A stretch of 16,677 nucleotides of DNA, taken from assembly GCA_003520285.1 (NCBI GenBank), contig DOVB01000232.1:1062-17738 (forward strand). The letters run 5' to 3'. Numbering within the stretch: the first letter of the stretch is position 1; every line of letters begins with the position of its first letter. The notes under the pieces are model-generated. The model was not told the DNA's origin. It worked only from the letters and a program-made list of their open reading frames with translations, and did not search any database. The stretch comes from Halieaceae bacterium (GTDB taxonomy: Bacteria; Pseudomonadota; Gammaproteobacteria; Pseudomonadales; Halieaceae). This document shows positions 7,991 to 13,951 of the stretch, in pieces. Position numbers and translations under genes: made by a program.

Positions 7991-8045
7991 CATGACCTTT
8001 TCAAGTCAAACCCTGGTCATGTTCATGACGAAATATTGAATATTT
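7991..8045. promoter_or_regulatory. Cluster of perfect inverted repeats, possible operators
   Basis: The divergent region between the receptor and the sugar dehydrogenase holds three half-sites: CATGACC (7991-7997), GGTCATG (8015-8021) and CATGACG (8024-8030). The last two form GTCATG-TT-CATGAC (8016-8029). Directly adjacent is the perfect palindrome AAATATT-G-AATATTT (8031-8045). A further long-range inverted repeat, GTCGTGCG/CGCACGAC (7942-7949 and 7973-7980), spans the TTG start of the receptor gene. Such sites suit a dimeric repressor or activator. The protein is unknown and no confident -35/-10 pair was found. Confidence 0.4.
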
Positions 8046-8216
8046 GATGGCATTTTAATGACTCGCTGGGCGAGCAATTCCGAGTCAACCATCGATGCAC
8101 GGTTCCACCCTTTCGGCTAGACTGACAACACGATGAACTGGGCTATAAGCATGCTCTACCTAAGCTTAGGCCAACAAATTTTAAACAACGATCAGCTGAC
8201 TTCAGGATATTTTGCT

Positions 8217-9367
8217 ATGACGACTGCTATGACCCAATTGATGACAACATGTGCTCTTACCGTGATGCTCATCTATGCCACTAGTGTAAAAGCAGAACAA
8301 GAACTACCATTCACGATCGAGCCGATCACCTCATTCGATGAACCCTGGGCGATGACTTTCTTACCCGATGGTCAAATGTTGGTCACAGAAAAAAAGGGAC
8401 GCCTTTGGTAGTCGACACTCAAGGCAATAAGCGAAACGTCAACGGGTTACCGGATGTGGGCTATGGCGGTCAAGGTGGTCTTGGCGACGTCGCGTTACAC
8501 CCCAACTTTGCCACCAACGGCTTGGTTTATCTGAGCTACGTTGAAACGGGTAATGATGGCACCCGTGGGGCGGCCGTGGGTAGGGGGAGAATCAGTCTAG
8601 AGGGCAGAAGACCAACATTGACTGGCTTCGAAGTGATCTGGCGTCAGTACCCAAAAGTGTTGGGCTACGGTCATTATGGGCATCGCATCGTATTCGATAA
8701 CGAGGGCTTCCTCTGGATCACTTCAGGCGACCGCCAGAAGTTCACGCCAGCACAGGACATGCAATCGAATATTGGCAAAATAGTGAGGCTCAATGATGAC
8801 GGTACAGTTCCTTCAAATAACCCTTTCGTTGACTACACCGCGCAGACGCCGCTGGCTGATAACAATGGGATTTATGATCAGATTTGGTCTCTTGGTCATC
8901 GCAATCCGCTCGGTATTTCACAGGACGCTGCTGGCAATATGTGGGTGATCGAAATGGGCCCTTTACACGGCGATGAACTCAATCTTATCCGTAAAGGCGC
9001 AAACTACGGGTATCCAGAAGTCTCTAACGGTGACCATTATAACCGTCGGCCCATTCCCGATCACAGCACCCGACTTGAGTTCGAGGCGCCCAGAGTCAGT
9101 TGGGAACCGGCTATATCACCTGGTCACCTCTCTTTCGTGAAGGGTACTCTCTTTAAAAAATGGCAGGGTAATGCCCTGATCTCTGGCTTGAGTTCACAGG
9201 CCATTATTCGCGTCCAAATCGATGGCACTAACGCACAAGAAGTGGAGCGCTTTGATATGAACGCCCGTATTCGAAGTGTACTTGAAGGTCCGGATGGTGC
9301 ACTTTGGGTGCTCGAAGATGAGCGGGCGAGCAGTGAAGGCCGCTTATTGAAACTGGTGCCACGCTGA
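8217..9367 (+). pseudogene. PQQ-dependent sugar dehydrogenase (GSDH/YliI family), one-base frameshift
   Basis: Periplasmic PQQ-dependent aldose dehydrogenase of the soluble glucose dehydrogenase fold. The ATG at 8217 is preceded by AGGA (8204-8207) and starts a signal peptide ending near SVKA. The first frame covers the first propeller blade ([29 protein letters not shown]) and stops at TAG 8409-8411. The family sequence continues in the -1 frame from about 8408 as VVDTQGNKR, with GQGGLGDVALHPNF, GHYGHRIVFDNEGFLWITSGDR, QSNIGKIVRLNDDG, IYDQIWSLGHRNPLGI, GPLHGDELNLI and GANYGYPEV. Restoring one G in the GG at 8407-8408 rejoins the frames as GRLW-VVDTQG. The rest looks full length and otherwise undamaged, so the mutation is recent, a sequencing error, or tolerated. 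A second start for the downstream part (TTG 8405) has no obvious ribosome-binding site. Confidence 0.88.
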
Positions 9368-9546
9368 TTGGGATATCCTCGAGAAACGGATTGCGGTTAA
9401 GGACGACCATCGAATCTGCTGCCACGCTGGTTGGCATATCCTCGAGATACGGATTGCGGTTAAGGATGACCATCGAATCTGCTGCCGCGCTGATCCGAAT
9501 ATCCCCTAGGGGCGGATTGCAGTGCAACATGGGGTTCCCGGAGTCA
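9358..9546. repeat. 63-base tandem repeat, three units, overlapping the end of the dehydrogenase gene
   Basis: Units start at 9358, 9421 and 9484. Units 1 and 2 match at 59 of 63 positions by eye (both begin GCCACGCTG and contain CGGATTGCGGTTAAGGA). Unit 3 is clearly related for about its first 40 bases (GCCGCGCTGAT, ATATCC, GGATTGC) and then diverges. Unit 1 includes the last codons and stop of the dehydrogenase. Each unit carries short palindromes (GGATATCC, CTCGAG, or CCCCTAGGGG in unit 3). The period is a multiple of three, so both strands stay open for some distance, but no gene is indicated. Confidence 0.9.
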
Positions 9547-9567
9547 TTAAATTCAAGCGCAAAAAAA

Positions 9568-9587
9568 AAGCCTGCTTTCGCAGGCTT
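9568..9587 (+). terminator. Hairpin, likely terminator after the dehydrogenase gene
   Basis: An 8-bp perfect stem AAGCCTGC / GCAGGCTT with a 4-base loop (TTTC) is preceded by a run of nine A (9561-9569) and followed on the plus strand by TCTCCTG, a weak T tract. By position it would end transcription of the dehydrogenase gene. The A run would make it a stronger terminator on the minus strand, where no gene ends nearby, so it may work in both directions. Confidence 0.55.
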
Positions 9588-9636
9588 CTCCTGACAGTGA
9601 GCTCGATACAGTGAAACCCATCAAGCTCACGCCTCC

Positions 9637-10490
9637 TGTAATCCCCCCAAAAATAATCGTGGTTTTAAGTAGAGACTTTTATGATGTTAATCACAGGAGT
9701 TATCTATGAAGAAGTCGAAATTTTCGGATCACCAAATCATATCGATCCTGACGCAGCATGAGGCCGGTGTTCGGGTGACTGAACGTGCGCGTGAACACGG
9801 GGTTAGCACAGCACTTATCTATCAGTGGCGCTCCAAATATGGTGGTATGGATACTGCCTTAATGAAGCGACTCAAAGAGCTTGAAGCCGAGAATGCCCGA
9901 CTGAAGACGATGTATGCCACGGAGCGCATCGAGGCTGAGCTCCGTCAGGAAGCCCTGAGGGAAAGTTGGTAAATCCATCCCGCCGCAAAGAACTGGTCCA
10001 GAAAGCCGTTCAGCGGGATGGCATCAGCATAAAACTGGCTTGTACGACATTTGGGATCAGCGAAACCTGTTATCGCTGCAAGGCCAACTTATCAGGTGAG
10101 AACCAGAAGATCGCGGATTGGTTGTTGAGGCTGACGACAACCTACAAGCGCTGAGGCTTTGGTCTGTGCTCTCTGTATCCCCGCAATGTGAAGGGCTATG
10201 GCTCGAACTATAAGCGCGTGTATCGCATCTACTGGGAGCTGGAGCTCAACCTGCGTATCAAGCCTAAATAGCGGTTAAAGCGCGATTACCCAGGAGAACT
10301 GGGTGGGCCAATCGCCCCCAATCAGGTCTGGTCAATGGATTTTATGTCCGACCAGCTTGTGAGTGACAAAACCTTTCGCACCTTCAATGTGATAGACGAC
10401 TACAATTACGAAGGGCTGCGTATTGAAGTCGACACCTCATTACCGTCTGCCAGATTGACTCGGGCGCTCGATCAGATTATCGAGTGGCGA
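9637..10490 (+). mobile_element. Decayed, 3'-truncated IS3-family insertion sequence
   Basis: The left end appears to be at TGTAATCCCCCCA (9637), an IS3-family-like terminus beginning TGTA. An intact orfA and a broken orfB follow in the usual overlapping -1 arrangement. Homology to the transposase stops at about 10490, directly after the IIEWR motif, and no matching right inverted repeat (expected to end in TTACA) is seen. The element is therefore dead: it lacks most of the catalytic domain and its right end. It sits between the dehydrogenase and the second receptor gene. Confidence 0.85.
9706..9972 (+). CDS. IS3-family transposase OrfA (DNA-binding subunit)
   Basis: Protein of 88 aa. It has a helix-turn-helix of the transposase_8 type (KFSDHQIISILTQHEAGVRVTERAREHGVSTALIYQWRSKYGGM, residues about 5-47) followed by a leucine-zipper-like helix (LMKRLKELEAENARLKTMY, about 52-70). 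The ATG has AGGAG about 8 bases upstream. It overlaps the orfB frame by a few bases, as in IS3 elements that make the OrfAB transposase by -1 frameshifting. It is complete, so it could still be translated and act as an inhibitor or binder of element ends, although the partner OrfB is destroyed. Confidence 0.85.
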   Translation: MKKSKFSDHQIISILTQHEAGVRVTERAREHGVSTALIYQWRSKYGGMDTALMKRLKELEAENARLKTMYATERIEAELRQEALRESW

Positions 10491-10514
10491 TTCACAGGTC
10501 GCGCTGCAACTTAG
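9966..10514 (+). pseudogene. IS3-family transposase OrfB remnant (two stop codons, truncated)
   Basis: One continuous frame reads as OrfB but has in-frame stops at 10152-10154 (TGA, where KRWGFG is expected, so Trp to stop) and 10269-10271 (TAG, where a Lys is expected). Readable parts include VNPSRRKELVQKAV, TFGISETCYR, NQKIADWLLRLT, RNVKGYG, KRVYRIYWELELNLRIKPK and the start of the rve catalytic domain, [15 protein letters not shown]. The Asp of SMDF would be the first residue of the DDE triad. Homology ends after IIEWR at about 10490; the second Asp and the Glu are missing. The remaining codons to TAG 10512 show no similarity that I recognise. Confidence 0.88.
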
Positions 10515-10526
10515 CTCGCCAGATAC

Positions 10527-10553
10527 AAAAAAGGCGGGGTAATACCCCGCCTT
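10527..10553 (-). terminator. Rho-independent terminator of the second TonB-dependent receptor gene
   Basis: A perfect 10-bp GC-rich stem (AAGGCGGGGT at 10531-10540 with ACCCCGCCTT at 10544-10553) has a 3-base loop. On the minus strand it is followed by six T (complement of A 10527-10532). It lies 18 bases past the receptor stop. A shorter T stretch (GATTTCT) follows on the plus strand, so it may also stop read-through from the IS remnant. Confidence 0.88.
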
Positions 10554-10571
10554 GATTTCTCAGTCAGACGC

Positions 10572-13001
10572 TTACCAGTTGTAAGTCGCTGAGAACACGT
10601 AGGTGCGTGGTTCTTGCCAGTTCGCTGTGCGGAACATCGAGAAATCGATACCTTGGATCATTTTGTCCTCGTCTGTTGCGTTACGCACAAAGAAAGAAAA
10701 GTCCATGGTGCCATTTCCAACCGTCACATCTGATAGTGCCAATCGAGCGTTCAGGTTTGTGATGCTTGGAATACCGTTGACAGAGGCTATATAACTGCCG
10801 CCTGCATTTGGAGAGGCCAATGTTTTGTTAACAGCATACAGATACATGTCACCCGTGTACGAGTAGTCGACCAGCAATGCCAAATTACCGTTACTGAACT
10901 GCGCTAGCGTACCTTCTAACTGCAAGCTGTAGGTCGTTTCAGGCGCATAGCCAGGCAAACGGTTAGAGGCTGTGTCAATAATAGGACGGCCAGGCAAGAA
11001 GGAGTTGTCTAGATATTTATCAAACGAGGCATCTAAATAACCGTAGTTACCCGAGAAACGCCAGTTCTCGCTCAACTGCACCTTAAACTCAATCTCGGCA
11101 CCTTGATACGTCGATTCACCTGCGTTGGTTAATAAGGACTGAGTAGTGCCAGGTAACAACTGCGTGATATGCAAATCTTCAACGGCATTGTGAAACAAGG
11201 CTACGTTCAAGCGAGCACGGCCATCCATCCACTCCGACTTCATGCCAATTTCTTTGGACAATGAGGTTTGGGGCTGGAACGGAGTGTTCACCGCAGGGTT
11301 GGCTAGCTCAGAGCTAAATCCACCACTCTTGAAACCATTGGCAATACGAGCGTAAAAGTTAATGCCATCTGAGTATTGGTATGACAGAGCAAACATCGGG
11401 CTGGTATCGTCAAAGGTCTCACTGTAGCTCGTAAATGGCAACTGTCCAGTAGCCATATCACCGCCAGGTAAGGCTGCTCCACCGAAGCCATCGGTCAAGA
11501 ACCGGTGGGTCCAACCGCTGCGTTTCTCTTCGGTATGACGCACACCAAATGTCGCGGTCAAAGAATCCGTCATCTGGAAGTCCATTTGACCAAACACCGC
11601 CCAAGCCTCGGTATCAGCGGCATAGTTTGACTGCTGGGGCGGCTGCGAGAAAAGGGAGAACAACTGACTACCATTGGTCTCGCCTTCGTCTTCGAAGTAA
11701 TATAAGCCCATTACCCAATTAGCGCGGTCTCGTGTTGCTATCCACTGAAGCTCATGTGACATCTGCTCATATTCGGTTTTACGGTTGTAACTGGCAGACA
11801 TCCCGTATGGGAATGGTGCACCCGCTGGTGCGCCTGCGGGAATACCGAAGGCTGGCACACCGTCAGGGAATACAGCACCGCTGGTAATCGATACGAGAGG
11901 CGTCCCATCGATATCTTGAGAGTCTTCAAAATTCATGGTGCGCTGTGCGGCGATATATTTCAGCTGGTCTTGCTCATTTAGATCATACTCTAGCGTTAGC
12001 GCATGAGAACGACCACGGCTATATTCGTAGACCTCGCGCTGACCGGGAGCAACGTTTGTGGAACCAGTCTTGGGACGGCTGGTCGTGACATAAGGCAAAA
12101 TCGCGTTCTGAATATCTGTACCCAATGGTACCGACAAGTTCGCTACCACTCCGGGGGCCAGCTCTCGTGGGAACGCCTGGTTGAAGATGCTCGGAAAAGT
12201 ACCGCCCCAACCGTCCACCGCAAACAAACTGGTCACCGTAGGGGTCTGGTCGGTATGGGTGTAATCAAAATCATAAACAGCTGTCAGCTTATCTGACGGC
12301 TCCCACATGATCGATGTTCGGAACGCTTGGTTATCATTAGAACCTAGGTCTGGTCCTGTAAGGTTGTTAGCCCAACCATCAGCTTGTTCACGCCGCAACG
12401 CAAAAGCGACAGACGTATCGCCCATTTTCGGGAGGTCCATTTGCAGGCGCGCTACCTGACGATCGTAGTTGCCAAGCTCAATTCGTGCAGATCCACTCAT
12501 CTCACCCGAGGGGCGACGAGTCACAAAGTTTACGGCACCGCCCTCAGTGTTACGACCGAATAGCGTACCCTGTGGGCCACGCAAAACTTCTAAGCGCTCG
12601 ATGTCTACCACATCGAAAATCGAGCCTTGAGTTTTGCCCAGATAAATGCCATTCAGGTACAAACCTACAGGCGCATCAACCCAGATCGCAGGTTGCCCTT
12701 GACCACTACCACGAATCGAAAGGGTCGAAATTAGACGGGCACCCGGGTTTTCACGAATCATCACGTTGGGCGCTACCGCGTTAAGATCACCCAAACTTTC
12801 GATTCCGCGATTATCGAGCTCTTGCGCGCCTATCGCAGAAATTGAAAGTGGCACTTCCTGAAGATTTTCAGCGCGTTTCTGTGCCGTTACAATGACCTCT
12901 TCCAAGGCAACGCGCGGGCCTTCTTGTGCATTTGCCAGACCGCCTGTTGCAGCGCCTACGGCAAAGCACATTACTTTAACTAGTTTACGATTGATATTCA
13001 T
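10572..13001 (-). CDS. TonB-dependent outer-membrane receptor
   Basis: Protein of 809 aa from ATG 13001. The signal peptide ends near ANAQ (about residue 26). A TonB box (LEEVIVTAQKRAENLQEVPLS) follows, then the plug with LNAVAPNVMI, STLSIRGSG, VGLYLNGIYLGKTQG, IERLEVLRGPQGTLFGRN and GGAVNFVTRRP. The beta-barrel runs to a C-terminal Trp (YVFSATYNW). This is the large 'QKRAENLQ' receptor type common in marine gammaproteobacteria and sphingomonads; the ligand cannot be read from sequence. Two starts are possible: AAGGAG (complement of 13013-13018) is 5 bases before TTG 13007 and 11 before ATG 13001; they differ by two residues. The gene has its own terminator and a 5' region of about 300 bases, so it is probably monocistronic. 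It is divergent from the M14 peptidase gene, with gene debris between. Confidence 0.95.
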   Translation of the reverse strand: MNINRKLVKVMCFAVGAATGGLANAQEGPRVALEEVIVTAQKRAENLQEVPLSISAIGAQELDNRGIESLGDLNAVAPNVMIRENPGARLISTLSIRGSGQGQPAIWVDAPVGLYLNGIYLGKTQGSIFDVVDIERLEVLRGPQGTLFGRNTEGGAVNFVTRRPSGEMSGSARIELGNYDRQVARLQMDLPKMGDTSVAFALRREQADGWANNLTGPDLGSNDNQAFRTSIMWEPSDKLTAVYDFDYTHTDQTPTVTSLFAVDGWGGTFPSIFNQAFPRELAPGVVANLSVPLGTDIQNAILPYVTTSRPKTGSTNVAPGQREVYEYSRGRSHALTLEYDLNEQDQLKYIAAQRTMNFEDSQDIDGTPLVSITSGAVFPDGVPAFGIPAGAPAGAPFPYGMSASYNRKTEYEQMSHELQWIATRDRANWVMGLYYFEDEGETNGSQLFSLFSQPPQQSNYAADTEAWAVFGQMDFQMTDSLTATFGVRHTEEKRSGWTHRFLTDGFGGAALPGGDMATGQLPFTSYSETFDDTSPMFALSYQYSDGINFYARIANGFKSGGFSSELANPAVNTPFQPQTSLSKEIGMKSEWMDGRARLNVALFHNAVEDLHITQLLPGTTQSLLTNAGESTYQGAEIEFKVQLSENWRFSGNYGYLDASFDKYLDNSFLPGRPIIDTASNRLPGYAPETTYSLQLEGTLAQFSNGNLALLVDYSYTGDMYLYAVNKTLASPNAGGSYIASVNGIPSITNLNARLALSDVTVGNGTMDFSFFVRNATDEDKMIQGIDFSMFRTANWQEPRTYVFSATYNW

Positions 13002-13299
13002 GGTCAATCTTGCTCCTTACATTTTTATTATGAATACAAGCCTCCTCCCGACATTCCATACGCGAGTTTGCCTTTTGGCGCTACACCCGTCAGTGCGACA
13101 GATGTGACAAACTAGCTCAGTCTTGTATGTCTGAACATCGTCCATTCGGATCATAGCTTGCAATCCCATGACATATTTACGATTTAATGAGTGACAACAG
13201 CAAGAAAACCAATCCGCCGTTAACCGTGCAACGCCAAATTCGTGATGGCGCGACAAAATGTGGCCGACCAGCTTCATGGAATAGGACTTAGCGTTTTTT
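13002..13299. other. Intergenic region upstream of the second receptor gene, no gene seen
   Basis: It contains the AAGGAG ribosome-binding site of the receptor gene (minus strand, complement of 13013-13018) and presumably its promoter. I found no convincing -35/-10 pair, no RNA gene and no conserved protein fragment. A long minus-strand frame across it has no recognisable domain and overlaps the plus-strand fragment at 13300-13596, so I treat it as spurious. Confidence 0.5.
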
Positions 13300-13596
13300 G
13301 TGGAGAACCAAGTGTGGCGAGTGTGGCATGGGCCAGCAAGCCAGGAGAAAAAGATCATCCGTGCGGTGCGCAGCCGCTTGCCGCAATGGATTGAACAAAC
13401 TGTCCAACCCGTCATCGAGCAGGCCTTGGTGGCCAGCGGGCTGCAAGCCGAGCTGAGCTTGGCCGGCAAAGACAGTGACAAGCTAACCATCCCTTATCCG
13501 GCGGCCAGCCGAACCAAGCTGTTCATTCATAAGTGGGGTCAGAATAATGCCTGTCATGGTTTCGCCTCTCGGGTACTCCTCTGCGCTTATTGTTAG
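13300..13596 (+). pseudogene. Gene fragment resembling an AbiEii/AbiGii-type nucleotidyltransferase
   Basis: An open frame from GTG 13300 encodes 98 aa. The middle part (about residues 20-75, RAVRSRLPQWIEQTVQPVIEQALVASG then LQAELSLAGKDSDKLTIPYPA) resembles the central region of AbiEii-like toxin nucleotidyltransferases, where a helix is followed by a strand and a 'YP' motif. Similarity stops near KLFIHKWG. The catalytic nucleotidyltransferase motif and any antitoxin gene are absent, so this is at most a fossil. The stretch at about 13360-13510 looks richer in GC than its flanks, which fits foreign origin. There is no clear ribosome-binding site. The family assignment rests on recall of the pattern alone and is tentative; it could also be a chance open frame. 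Confidence 0.35.
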
Positions 13597-13951
13597 TCTA
13601 TGCGCTTTTTTTGAGTCATTTAGCAATCGCAATCACTCACGTCGCTGTTGTTGGAAATTCATAGCAGGCCGAGCATCAAGAATAACCCCCTCCGAGTTCG
13701 AGCGTTTATGACCGTGCTTAGCTAGTACAAAAGGACTATTTCCGCCGCGCCAATCGCACGAGCTCTCGGTTTTGAACTTGTTGAGCCAACGATGTGATGA
13801 CGGGAACAATCTGTCCCCCTTCCATCCGCAGTGATACGGGACAATTCGTTCGAGTAAATCCTATGTTAAACCCTACCAAACGGGCTTAAGCGCTATGTCA
13901 ATCCAACCCAAAGGGATAAGATGAACCGTGTTCTTCAAGAGGTCGGATTTT
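13597..13951. other. Intergenic region upstream of the M14 peptidase gene, no gene seen
   Basis: No intact gene is found. GGGAACAATCTGTCCCC (13802-13818) is an imperfect inverted repeat, with another GGGACA at 13838. Such phrases often occur near REP-associated transposase genes, but none is present here. A ribosome-binding site (AGAGG, near 13938-13942) precedes the peptidase ATG at 13952. An ATG at 13921 with AAAGGGA upstream opens a different frame of about 36 codons that runs into the peptidase gene; I regard it as incidental. Confidence 0.4.

Noticed and set aside
8133..8216. Upstream ATG at 8133 as start of the sugar dehydrogenase
   Set aside because: It adds 28 residues before a clean signal peptide; the ATG at 8217 has an AGGA ribosome-binding site at suitable spacing.
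9228..9530. Minus-strand open frame of 100 codons with an internal 21-residue repeat
   Set aside because: The repetition comes only from the 63-base DNA tandem repeat (a multiple of three keeps the frame open); the rest is antisense to the dehydrogenase gene.
9358..9546. Three evenly spaced repeats considered as a CRISPR array
   Set aside because: The units are contiguous 63-base tandem copies without unique spacers, and no cas gene is present.
13017..13490. Minus-strand open frame of 157 codons
   Set aside because: No recognisable domain, many Cys/Ser/His typical of a shadow frame, and it overlaps both the receptor's 5' region and the better-supported plus-strand fragment.
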